DNA of 64,000 bases from Proteobacteria bacterium ST_bin11 (lineage in GTDB: Bacteria; Pseudomonadota; Gammaproteobacteria; Methylococcales; Methylomonadaceae), in assembly GCA_002083615.1 (NCBI GenBank), contig MSXO01000021.1:74667-138666 (forward strand). Direction: 5' to 3'. Shown piece after piece: positions 33,122 to 41,905 of this stretch. Under the pieces are notes generated by a model that saw only the letters and a program-made list of their open reading frames with translations, did no database searches and was not told the DNA's origin. Position 1 is the first letter of the stretch. The number at the start of each line of letters is the position of its first letter. The position numbers were made by a program, and so were the translations under genes.

Positions 33122-34813
33122 TTATATTTGACTACCGCGCCGCATTGCGCCACCCATCGCCGGACTTCCGCTGCCTTGCGTAAATGACAAAGCCAGATAC
33201 GGTGGGGGCTCTTCACCTAGCAGACGATATAGATTACTCAAATTCAGCCGATACTGTTTTTCAAAATCGCTGACTGCTTCGCCGGGATTATAATCGCCGA
33301 ACCACCAAAACCAATCTGAACCCTCACAGACGCCCAGTTGCACCTGTGCTTCAGCCAGTTGCTGCTCAGAGAGCTTGCCATTTGCTAGGGCTTTATCGAA
33401 AGCGATTTTGACATCGGCCAACATATCCCAGCCGCAATTTTTATCCGCATCGCCTATCCAGGTTGAAAACGTGCCATAAACCCAGCTACCTGCGACCAAG
33501 TTCTGCAAGGATCCGAGCTGCGGAGCAACGCTGTCAAGATACTCAGAAAATGTGGTTAGTTCGATACGCGGATGTTCTCCAAGACGCTTGTAAAGCGCAC
33601 TGAGAAAATGATACCCGTTATCCGGAAAATATTCCCAAGCATTTTCGCCGTCCATGATGATAGAAACCAACGGCGTTTGGGTTTCATAGTCGGCAATATT
33701 CTCCAGGTGTTTAATTAGATCGGCCACCGCATCGTCGGCATGCCACTTTGAATACTCAAAGCCTATTAAGTCCGACAAACCATCATCGCGAAAAAAGCAA
33801 GCTATCTCGGCCGAGCCCAGTTTGAATGGTCGATGCACACCCACCGCTTCGCCTGTAGCACGGGCGCGTATGCTGTTATGCAGAACATTGCCGCCGCTGG
33901 CAGCCCATTTGAAACCGAAATCGGATAACAGGTGCAGGGTCTGCTGACTGATACCGCCCTCGGACGGCCAACAACCTTGGGGTTCGAAACCGAAAAAATG
34001 CCGGAAAGTCGCCAAACCCTTTTGCAAGTGCCATCGCACCCGCTCCTCACCCCCAGGGTAATGACTTATAGCGGGTAAGGTCGCCCCTGGCATTGCTTCT
34101 CTGGCGCTGCCTATTTCGAGCATCAACGGCATGATGGGGTGCGCATAAGGCGTCACCGATAGTTCGATGCGGCCTTTTCTAGCCAAGGCTTTATAACGAT
34201 AGATAACTTTGGATAATAGATCGCCGATAATTTCAACCATCTCGATTCGGTCGTGCAGACTAAAACCGTTGGCTTTTTCGATTAAGCGTTTTACCCGCTT
34301 ATCGGTAAGTTTTACGGTTTCACCCATCCAGGCCAAGTGATACCAAACCAAAATATCGGAAATGAATTGCGCATTAAGATAATTAACTGAATCCTGATGC
34401 CCTTCAAGCCAATCGGCCATCTCGGTTAATCTTCGAAAAGCCGGATATCGCTCGATCTGCCGCTCACGATTGGCTTTCCTACAATCGCGCAACAGCTTTA
34501 AGCGCTTCTCGGGATCTGAGGACACGGAAGGCTCCACCAGAGCAGCCAGTAAGGGATCTTTAATCGCAATTCGGTCGTGCAAATAGCCGCTGACCTGATT
34601 GGAATAGTCCTCGATCTGTTCCAGCAGAATCGGCGCAAAATTAACGACTGCTTTCGCCGCAGGCGTCGCTTCCAGGTGCGCAACCATGTCAACATAATCT
34701 TTAATCACATGCAGATAGGTCCACGGCAGCTTGAATTCGCCGCTCTGCATGTCACGGTACTCAGGCTGGTGCATGTGCCAGCACAGTACCAGCTTAAGTT
34801 TTTTATCGGACAT
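33122..34813 (-). CDS. Glycoside hydrolase family 57 protein (amylase/branching-type)
   Basis: A 563-residue cytosolic enzyme. The GH57 N-terminal signature LVLCWHMHQPEYRD is followed by YxxxIMPLMLEIGSA, GCWPSEGGISQ (the region with the nucleophile Glu) and SIIMDGENAWEYF (the catalytic Asp region). The family contains alpha-amylases, 4-alpha-glucanotransferases and branching enzymes; the activity here is not certain. The start overlaps the glgC end by 11 bases and malQ follows 19 bases later, so it acts in glycogen or maltodextrin metabolism. A standard GH13 branching enzyme (glgB) is also present, which argues for an amylase or debranching role. Confidence 0.88.
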   Translation of the reverse strand: MSDKKLKLVLCWHMHQPEYRDMQSGEFKLPWTYLHVIKDYVDMVAHLEATPAAKAVVNFAPILLEQIEDYSNQVSGYLHDRIAIKDPLLAALVEPSVSSDPEKRLKLLRDCRKANRERQIERYPAFRRLTEMADWLEGHQDSVNYLNAQFISDILVWYHLAWMGETVKLTDKRVKRLIEKANGFSLHDRIEMVEIIGDLLSKVIYRYKALARKGRIELSVTPYAHPIMPLMLEIGSAREAMPGATLPAISHYPGGEERVRWHLQKGLATFRHFFGFEPQGCWPSEGGISQQTLHLLSDFGFKWAASGGNVLHNSIRARATGEAVGVHRPFKLGSAEIACFFRDDGLSDLIGFEYSKWHADDAVADLIKHLENIADYETQTPLVSIIMDGENAWEYFPDNGYHFLSALYKRLGEHPRIELTTFSEYLDSVAPQLGSLQNLVAGSWVYGTFSTWIGDADKNCGWDMLADVKIAFDKALANGKLSEQQLAEAQVQLGVCEGSDWFWWFGDYNPGEAVSDFEKQYRLNLSNLYRLLGEEPPPYLALSFTQGSGSPAMGGAMRRGSQI

Positions 34814-36083
34814 AATTCCGTCTTTGTCCGAGCATGTCGGATGTCACCAACACCACGCCACCCTCGCTGACGTGAAAACGCTTTTCGTCTTCCGCTCGGT
34901 CTTCGCCGATTACTGTACCTTCCGGTATTTGACAGCCTTTTTCGATGATGGCCTTGGTGATCCGGCAATGTCTACCAATATTCACTTCAGGCAAGACCAC
35001 CGAGTCCTGTACCGAACTGTACGAATTGACCCTCACCATAGAGAACAGCAGGGAATGACGCACGGTGGCGCCGGAAATCACACAACCGCCCGATACCATA
35101 GAGTCGATGGCTTGACCACGTCTGTCGTCGTCATCAAATACAAATTTGGCCGGCGGGGTTTGCGCCTGATAAGTCCAGATTGGCCAAGTGTTGTCATACA
35201 GATTCATATCGGGTTTCACACCGACTAATTCCATGTTGGCAGCCCAATATGCATCAATGGTCCCCACGTCGCGCCAGTAACTTTGTTGGCCGCTTTGTAG
35301 ATCGAGGAAGGGATAGGCGTTCACCCGGTATTTCTCAATCACCGATGGAATGATGTCCTTACCGAAATCGCGGCTGGAGCCCTTGGTGTCGGCGTCTTTG
35401 ATCAGTTGCTCAAACAAGAAACCAGCGTTAAAAATATAAATACCCATGGAGGCCAGCGCGGTGTTTTCGCGACCGGGCATGACGGGTGGGTTTTGGGGCT
35501 TTTCCACGAAATCCTTGACCCGGCGATGCTCATCAACGTGCATCACGCCAAACGCTTTAGCATCTTCCAAAGACACCTCAATGCACCCGATAGTCAAATC
35601 AGCCTTGTTCGCGACATGATCTGCCAGCATCACCGAATAATCCATTTTGTATATATGGTCACCGGCCAACACCAATACAAATTCTGGGTTGCGGGCCCGC
35701 AAAATATCGATGTTTTGATAAATCGCATCCGCGGTGCCTTGATACCAAGAATGCTCGTCGTGGCGTTGTTGCGCTGGCATCAAGTCGACATATTCACCAA
35801 ACTCGCCACGTAAAAAGCCCCAGCCTTGTTGAATGTGGCGAATCAGCGAATCGGCCTTATACTGGGTAAGGATACCAATTTTGCGAATATCGGAGTTGAT
35901 ACAATTGGATAAAGGAAAGTCGATGATACGGAATTTACCGCCGAACGGCACCGCCGGCTTAGCCCGCCAGTCGGTCATATCCCTAAGGCGCGATCCGCGT
36001 CCGCCAGCCAGAATTAACGCAATGGTATTGCGGGTTAAATCATTGACCCGTCTCTCCGTTTGATGTGTATCGACGACTGACAT
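34803..36083 (-). CDS. glgC: Glucose-1-phosphate adenylyltransferase (ADP-glucose pyrophosphorylase)
   Basis: A 426-residue enzyme making ADP-glucose, the committed step in bacterial glycogen synthesis. The nucleotide site reads LILAGGRGSRLRDMTDWRAKP, followed by GGKFRIIDFPLSNCINS, the glucose-1-phosphate site FVEKP and a C-terminal left-handed helix with ISGATVRHSLLFSMVRV. Arg/Lys residues at the N-terminus fit allosteric control by sugar phosphates. It is first in the minus-strand operon, and divergent from glgB across 215 bases that should hold both promoters. Confidence 0.96.
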   Translation of the reverse strand: MSVVDTHQTERRVNDLTRNTIALILAGGRGSRLRDMTDWRAKPAVPFGGKFRIIDFPLSNCINSDIRKIGILTQYKADSLIRHIQQGWGFLRGEFGEYVDLMPAQQRHDEHSWYQGTADAIYQNIDILRARNPEFVLVLAGDHIYKMDYSVMLADHVANKADLTIGCIEVSLEDAKAFGVMHVDEHRRVKDFVEKPQNPPVMPGRENTALASMGIYIFNAGFLFEQLIKDADTKGSSRDFGKDIIPSVIEKYRVNAYPFLDLQSGQQSYWRDVGTIDAYWAANMELVGVKPDMNLYDNTWPIWTYQAQTPPAKFVFDDDDRRGQAIDSMVSGGCVISGATVRHSLLFSMVRVNSYSSVQDSVVLPEVNIGRHCRITKAIIEKGCQIPEGTVIGEDRAEDEKRFHVSEGGVVLVTSDMLGQRRNYVR

Positions 36084-36298
36084 GTGTATCCTCTTTCAAT
36101 TAAATAAGCTGTACCGCCCAAAACCGACTTCATCCGACAATTAACAGATTTCTTGACCTGCCACTTGCCGCGTAGGGCCATTATCGTTACTCTTCACGGA
36201 AAAGTAAAAACTCAAGCGATTTGATGCTGAAAACTCGGTCATTACCAAAATTGCTATCCCTGCCAACCCATAACTAACTATAACTGAGGCATTGCAAA

Positions 36299-38479
36299 AT
36301 GAACAAGCCAAGCAAAACCCACACGCTTGATTCAGAACTTATAAAGCTCACCGAAGCAAAGCATCACGATCCTTTCGCCGTGTTAGGCCGTCATGGCCAA
36401 GGCAGCGACAATGTCATCAGAGTGTATTTGCCCTATGCGGAAACCGTTAAACTAAATAGCCCTAAAGGCCCTGAATTGAAACGCATTCCCGATAGCGATT
36501 TTTTCGAATACCATCCGGGTAACGAAGCAATCGCCGAGCATTACCAGTTGTTTTGGACCGACAAGGACGGCCACGACCACCAGCACGTCGACCCCTACTC
36601 CTTCGGCCCGGTTCTGCCGGAATTCGACCAACACCTGTTCGCCGAAGGCCGACATTGGCACATCTATCAAAAGCTTGGCTCACATTTATACAGTGTAACC
36701 GATGTTCTGGGCGTGCATTTTGCGGTCTGGGCCCCGAATGCGCAGCGGGTTAGCGTCATCGGCGATTTCAACCGCTGGGATGGCCGTTGCCATCCGATGC
36801 GCAGCTTGGGTAGTAGCGGTATCTGGGAAATTTTCATTCCCGGCTTGACTGTCGGCTGCCTGTACAAGTTTGAAATTCTGAATCGTCACACCGGCCAACT
36901 ACTGGTCAAAACCGACCCTTACGGCCAACAATTCGAATTCCGCCCACAAACCGCAGCGATCGTGACCGCCGAAGACAGTTATACCTGGCAGGACGGCAGT
37001 TGGATGGACCAGCGCCCGCAACACGACTGGCTGCATCAGCCAATGTCCATCTACGAGGTTCACCTGGGTTCCTGGCGACGCGACCATCGCGGCAATTTCT
37101 TGAATTACCGGGAGTTAGCTGAGCAATTGGTGGATTACGTCAAAAACATGGGCTTTACCCACATCGAGCTGTTGCCGGTAACGGAGCACCCGCTCGACAT
37201 TTCCTGGGGCTATCAAACCACCGGTTATTTTGCGCCCACCAGTCGGCACGGCACACCGGACGAATTCCGCTATTTCGTCGACCATTGTCATCAAAACGGC
37301 ATCGGCGTGATTTTGGATTGGGTGCCAGCCCATTTTCCCAAAGACAGCTTCGCACTGGGCCGCTTTGACGGTACCCCACTCTACGAACACGAAGATCCAC
37401 GCAAAGGCGAACATCGCGATTGGGGCACGCTGATTTATAACTACAGTCGCAACGAGGTGAAAAACTTCTTGCTGTCCAGCGCCTTCTTCTGGCTTGAGGA
37501 ATTCCATCTGGACGGCCTCCGCGTGGATGCTGTAGCGTCGATGTTGTATCTGGATTATTCCCGCGAAGCGAACGACTGGATCCCCAACATGTATGGCGGC
37601 AACGAAAACCTGGAAGCTATCGACTTTCTGCGGCAGATGAATACCGTTACCCACGAGCAGCATCCAGGCACGGTGATCATGGCCGAGGAATCGACCTCTT
37701 GGCCACAAGTCACCCGGCCCACATGGACCGGCGGCCTAGGTTTCTCAATGAAGTGGAATATGGGCTGGATGCACGATATTCTGCATTATATGCAGGAGCA
37801 ACCTATTCATCGCTCCTACCACCACGACTCGCTGACCTTCGGCTTACTGTACGCATTCACCGAAAACTTTGTGCTGCCGTTTTCCCACGACGAAGTGGTG
37901 CATGGCAAAGGCTCGATGTTAAACAAGATGCCGGGCGACGAATGGCAGCGTTTCGCGAATTTGCGTTTGCTTTACACGATGATGTTTACCTATCCGGGTA
38001 AGAAATTGTTGTTTATGGGCTGCGAATTTGGTCAAGGTACCGAGTGGAGTTGCAACCGTACGTTGGATTGGTATGTGTTGGATTACCCGCATCACAAAGG
38101 CCTGCAAACCCTGGTCAAAGATTTGAACAAGCTTTATGCCAGCCATGCTGCTCTGCATCGTTACGACTTCGATCATCATGGTTTCGAATGGATAGATTGT
38201 CACGACTATCAGCAATCCATCATAAGCTATCGACGCAAATCGGCGCATGAAGATCTGATTGTGATTCTGAACTTCACCCCGGTAATGCGCGAGAGCTACC
38301 GGATTGGTGTGCCTAACCCCGGCACTTACTATGAAATCTTCAATTCAGATTCTCAGTATTACGACGGCAGCAATGCCGGCAACGGAACCGTGCTGTCCGA
38401 ACCCCAACCGTGGATGAATCAAGACCACTCCATTTCCGTCACCTTGCCGCCCCTGGCCGGCATTATTTTGAAAATGTAG
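36299..38479 (+). CDS. glgB: 1,4-alpha-glucan branching enzyme (GH13)
   Basis: A 726-residue enzyme adding alpha-1,6 branches to glycogen. It carries the full N-terminal N1 and CBM48 regions (HDPFAVLGRHG, then GVHFAVWAPNAQRVSVIGDFN) and the GH13 barrel motifs: DWVPAHFP, DGLRVDAVASMLYLDY (nucleophile Asp), MAEESTSWP (acid Glu) and LPFSHDEVVHGKGSM. Length equals E. coli GlgB. First gene of the plus-strand glgB-glgA run, with glgA starting 12 bases after its stop. Confidence 0.97.
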   Translation: MNKPSKTHTLDSELIKLTEAKHHDPFAVLGRHGQGSDNVIRVYLPYAETVKLNSPKGPELKRIPDSDFFEYHPGNEAIAEHYQLFWTDKDGHDHQHVDPYSFGPVLPEFDQHLFAEGRHWHIYQKLGSHLYSVTDVLGVHFAVWAPNAQRVSVIGDFNRWDGRCHPMRSLGSSGIWEIFIPGLTVGCLYKFEILNRHTGQLLVKTDPYGQQFEFRPQTAAIVTAEDSYTWQDGSWMDQRPQHDWLHQPMSIYEVHLGSWRRDHRGNFLNYRELAEQLVDYVKNMGFTHIELLPVTEHPLDISWGYQTTGYFAPTSRHGTPDEFRYFVDHCHQNGIGVILDWVPAHFPKDSFALGRFDGTPLYEHEDPRKGEHRDWGTLIYNYSRNEVKNFLLSSAFFWLEEFHLDGLRVDAVASMLYLDYSREANDWIPNMYGGNENLEAIDFLRQMNTVTHEQHPGTVIMAEESTSWPQVTRPTWTGGLGFSMKWNMGWMHDILHYMQEQPIHRSYHHDSLTFGLLYAFTENFVLPFSHDEVVHGKGSMLNKMPGDEWQRFANLRLLYTMMFTYPGKKLLFMGCEFGQGTEWSCNRTLDWYVLDYPHHKGLQTLVKDLNKLYASHAALHRYDFDHHGFEWIDCHDYQQSIISYRRKSAHEDLIVILNFTPVMRESYRIGVPNPGTYYEIFNSDSQYYDGSNAGNGTVLSEPQPWMNQDHSISVTLPPLAGIILKM

Positions 38480-38491
38480 TTTTCGACCGTC

Positions 38492-39925
38492 ATGAAAAAA
38501 ATACTGTTCGCAAGCAGCGAAACCCATCCCTTGATCAAAACCGGCGGCCTAGCGGATGTCGCCGGCAGCCTGCCGATGGCGCTGGCTGAACTAGGCCAGG
38601 ACGTACGCATCATCATGCCCAATTATCAGGGCATCAAGAACTGCGAGTCCGGTCGCTATCTATGTACCGTGCGCGTCAATAATTGCGACGTTAACCTTTT
38701 GGAAACCCGCTTGCCGCACAGCGACGTCATTGTCTGGTTGGTGGATTATCCGCCGTTCTTCAATTTCCCCGGGAACCCCTACCTTGATGAAGCCGGCCGG
38801 CCTTGGCCGAACATTGGTGACCGTTTTGCCTTGTTCTGCCGCATCATTGTGGAAGTGGCGACCAACCGGGCTTATTTAAATTGGCATGCCGATATCGTGC
38901 ATTGCAACGATTGGCAAACCGGCTTGGTACCGGCGTTGTTATCATTGGAACCAAACCCACCGGCGACGATTTTTACCATTCACAATATGGCCTACCAAGG
39001 GCTGTTTCCGGGCAGTACCTACGCTCAGTTAAATCTGCCAGGCCAATTACTACACCCGGACGGTCTGGAATTCCATGGCATGCTGTCCTTCATCAAAGGC
39101 GGCCTGAGTTATTCTGACCGCATCACCACCGTGAGCCCCACCTACGCCCAGGAAATCCAGACACCGGAGTTCGGTTACGGTCTGGAAGGTCTGCTGGCGC
39201 ATAAGCAAAGCCACTTGCGCGGGATTCTGAATGGGATTGACGTGTCGGTATGGAACCCGGCGGAAGATGCTTATATTGCCCAACCTTATAGCGTCAATAC
39301 GCTAAAAGATAAACAAGTCAACAAGACAGCTCTGCAGCAACAAATGGGTTTACCGGTGGACACTGAGACACCTCTGTTCGGCTTGATCGGTCGTCTAGTC
39401 GAGCAAAAAGGTATCGATTTGGTGCTGAGCTGCCTCCAGGAGATGACCACCCTACCCTTGCAATTTGCCTTACTGGGTAGCGGCGATAAAAGTATCGAGT
39501 ACCGTCTGCAGGAGTTTGCCCGCCTTTATCCCGATCGGGTTTCGATCACCATAGGTTATGACGAGCGCTTAGCGCATCAAATCGAAGCTGGCGCCGACAT
39601 GTTTCTGATGCCGTCGCGCTTCGAGCCGTGCGGCTTAAATCAAATGTATAGTCAATGCTACGGCACAATCCCTATCGTCAGAAAAACCGGTGGATTAGCG
39701 GACACGGTGGTCGATGCTTTACCTGAGAGCATTAGCAATGGTAGCGCCAGCGGCATCGCGTTTAACGATGCTTCTGCCGCAGCCTTAATAGAAGCCATTA
39801 AACGCAGTTTGGTGTTATTCCACAACCGCGCGGTTTGGAAAAAAATTCAACGCAACGCAATGATCAAGGATTTCTCCTGGCAAAACAGCGCGAATCAATA
39901 TCTTGCGCTTTATAATGAAATCTAA
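38492..39925 (+). CDS. glgA: Glycogen synthase (ADP-glucose type, GT5)
   Basis: A 477-residue GT-B glycosyltransferase. KTGGLADVAGSLP near the N-terminus binds ADP-glucose; VHCNDWQTGLVPALL and TIHNMAYQG follow; the C-terminal domain holds RFEPCGLNQMYSQCYGTIPIVRKTGGLADTV with the conserved Glu. Length and motifs fit GlgA throughout. It is coupled to glgB upstream and overlaps the start of the next gene (secretin-N-like) by 11 bases. Confidence 0.96.
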   Translation: MKKILFASSETHPLIKTGGLADVAGSLPMALAELGQDVRIIMPNYQGIKNCESGRYLCTVRVNNCDVNLLETRLPHSDVIVWLVDYPPFFNFPGNPYLDEAGRPWPNIGDRFALFCRIIVEVATNRAYLNWHADIVHCNDWQTGLVPALLSLEPNPPATIFTIHNMAYQGLFPGSTYAQLNLPGQLLHPDGLEFHGMLSFIKGGLSYSDRITTVSPTYAQEIQTPEFGYGLEGLLAHKQSHLRGILNGIDVSVWNPAEDAYIAQPYSVNTLKDKQVNKTALQQQMGLPVDTETPLFGLIGRLVEQKGIDLVLSCLQEMTTLPLQFALLGSGDKSIEYRLQEFARLYPDRVSITIGYDERLAHQIEAGADMFLMPSRFEPCGLNQMYSQCYGTIPIVRKTGGLADTVVDALPESISNGSASGIAFNDASAAALIEAIKRSLVLFHNRAVWKKIQRNAMIKDFSWQNSANQYLALYNEI

Positions 39926-40700
39926 AGCCGCCTGGGTCGGCCTGATATTGATGGCCGGCCTCGCGGGTGCGGACGAGTCTATGATGGAAGTCATCCCGCT
40001 CGTCAATCGTCCCGCGGCTGAAGTGCAGGCGTTACTGTTGCCTTTGCTCGATGGCGGAGATCGCGTGATCGCTAATGGCTCCAGCCTGATCGTGAAAACC
40101 AATCCCGCGAAACTCAGTGAAATTAGGGCGCTCATTCAAAAACTCGATACCCGGCTCAGCAATTTAGTGATTAGCGTATTGCAAACCAGCAGCAAAACCG
40201 CAGCCGAGTTGAACGCGGAAGCCGGCATTAGCGCTTCAGCAAACGCCATCCAAATGCGCGGCATGCTAGGCAACTCCGAGGACTTAAGGAGTCGTCAGCA
40301 ACACCAGCAATTGCGCACACTGGAAGGTGAACCCGCCCATATTAAAATCGGCGAGCTTAGGCCCGTGCAAAATTACAGCGTATTCGACTCTGGCTATGGT
40401 GCTGCAGTGAGTAGCAGTACCCAGATGGTTGAAGCCAGTACGGGGTTCGCTGTTACCCCACGCTTGACCGGCAATCAGGTACTGCTTGATGTTGAGCCTT
40501 GGTCGGATCGCTTTCAGCGTAACGGCCATATCGAAACCCAATCAGCTCGCACCACTTTACGGGCTGAGCTCGGCGAATGGGTGGAAATTGCCGGGAATGC
40601 CAACACTGAGCAATCCAATAATCACGGTTTCAACAGTTTCAACCAAAGCACTCGACAAAACGCTTTGCGCATACTGATCAAAGTCGACCAAGTCGATTAA
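39915..40700 (+). CDS. Exported secretin-N-domain-like protein of unknown role
   Basis: A 261-residue protein with a signal peptide (cut near GLAGA, residue 19). The mature start EVIPLVNRPAAEVQALLLPLL, then IVKTNPAKLSEIRALIQKLD, is the secretin N1/short-domain fold found in GspD and PilQ. The rest (ATVTPRLTGNQVLLDVEPW-like strands, ILIKVDQVD end) resembles a small part of the secretin C-domain, but the full pore region is missing. It cannot form a standard secretin gate. ATG 39915 lies inside the glgA end (overlap 11 bases), so it is co-expressed with glycogen synthase. Function unknown; pilotin-like or adhesin-assembly roles are possible. Confidence 0.7.
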   Translation: MKSKAAWVGLILMAGLAGADESMMEVIPLVNRPAAEVQALLLPLLDGGDRVIANGSSLIVKTNPAKLSEIRALIQKLDTRLSNLVISVLQTSSKTAAELNAEAGISASANAIQMRGMLGNSEDLRSRQQHQQLRTLEGEPAHIKIGELRPVQNYSVFDSGYGAAVSSSTQMVEASTGFAVTPRLTGNQVLLDVEPWSDRFQRNGHIETQSARTTLRAELGEWVEIAGNANTEQSNNHGFNSFNQSTRQNALRILIKVDQVD

Positions 40701-40858
40701 TCTTGGCCCGCCGCACTGCCGGCTAAACGCTCCTACCCGGCATCGTCACGACATTTTTTTCGGAATTTGTGCACAACAACATACTATACAAATCGTAATT
40801 GGCGGACAGCGCATACTAATTGGTTATGATGATTGGACATCCTCATGCCAACAACCCT

Positions 40859-41905
40859 ATGAGCATCATTGCTAAGCGTTCCGCGACAGTCCTGGCCTAT
40901 TTACTGACGATTACCTGTTTGGCAGCACCCGATTGGGTATGGGCCAAAGACACTTTGCGGGTACTTACTTGGCAGGGCTACGCCGACCATGACGTGGTTT
41001 CGGCTTTCCAGCAGCGCTTCGACGTAGCGATAGAATTGACCCTGGTAAGCTCTGACGACGACCTATGGCAAAAAATCCATAGCGGCAGTTTTGACGTGTT
41101 TGCGGTCAATACGGCGGAATTGCAGCGCTATATCGACCATGGCCTGAGCCGGCCAATCACCCTCGCAAACATCCCCAACCAAAGACAGCAGTTACCCCGT
41201 TTTCAAGATCTGTTCGCGATTCCAGGCTTGGTTCTTCAGAACAATGTTTATGCTATTCCTTACACCTATTCGGAAATGGGTCTGATCTACAACCGTAAAC
41301 TGGTCAAGACCGTCCCACAATCCATGGCGGCTATGTGGGATGAAGCCTATCGGGGCCAAGTACTGGCTTTTAACGCCAGCAATCACAACTTTTCCATGGT
41401 CGGCTTACTAAAAGGCCTGACCAACCCATTTCGCATGACAGATGCCGAGCTGCAAGAGGCCGCGCGCGAACTGGTCAATTTGCGCCGGAATGTATTGACC
41501 TTCTACGCCACCGCCGAAGAAGCCACCAGGCTTTTCGGCAAGTATGATATCGCCTTGATTTTCGGCAATTACGGCACCCAACAGCTCAAAGCGTTGCGCG
41601 AAAAGGGCGCTGACATCGGCTACGTGATTCCCAAGGAAGGCGCACTGGCCTGGCTGGATTGTTGGGCAATCACCCAAAACAGCCAAAATGCCGAGTTAGC
41701 GGAAAAATGGATTAATTTCACTTTGGAAAAAGCGGTAAGCGAACGTCTTTCCACGCAACACGGCCTAGCAAATACTATTACCGCGCCAACAAACAGCAGC
41801 AGCCAAAACCAGCCTATTATTTGGCTGGAACCAATCCTAAACCCACTGACGCGCAAAGCGCTATGGGATAGAATCATTTCCGGCGAAGCGCCAGAGGCAT
41901 TCTGA
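40859..41905 (+). CDS. PotD/NspS-like periplasmic binding protein coupled to a c-di-GMP protein
   Basis: A polyamine/spermidine-type extracellular solute-binding protein, 348 residues from ATG 40859; starts at 40820 (TTG) or 40826 are possible, and no ribosome site decides. The signal peptide ends at VWA. The mature N-terminus DTLRVLTWQGYADHDVVSAFQQRF is the PotD opening; YTYSEMGLIYNRKLV, WDEAYRGQVLAF and WLDCWAIT follow. No permease or ATPase genes are near. Its stop directly abuts the GTG of a GGDEF-EAL sensor, matching the NspS-MbaA arrangement of Vibrio, where the binding protein signals and does not transport. The ligand (norspermidine, spermidine or another) is unknown. Confidence 0.85.
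   Translation: MSIIAKRSATVLAYLLTITCLAAPDWVWAKDTLRVLTWQGYADHDVVSAFQQRFDVAIELTLVSSDDDLWQKIHSGSFDVFAVNTAELQRYIDHGLSRPITLANIPNQRQQLPRFQDLFAIPGLVLQNNVYAIPYTYSEMGLIYNRKLVKTVPQSMAAMWDEAYRGQVLAFNASNHNFSMVGLLKGLTNPFRMTDAELQEAARELVNLRRNVLTFYATAEEATRLFGKYDIALIFGNYGTQQLKALREKGADIGYVIPKEGALAWLDCWAITQNSQNAELAEKWINFTLEKAVSERLSTQHGLANTITAPTNSSSQNQPIIWLEPILNPLTRKALWDRIISGEAPEAF

Noticed and set aside
37115..37708. 197-codon antisense frame inside glgB
   Set aside because: glgB is intact with all catalytic motifs on the plus strand; the antisense frame resembles nothing.
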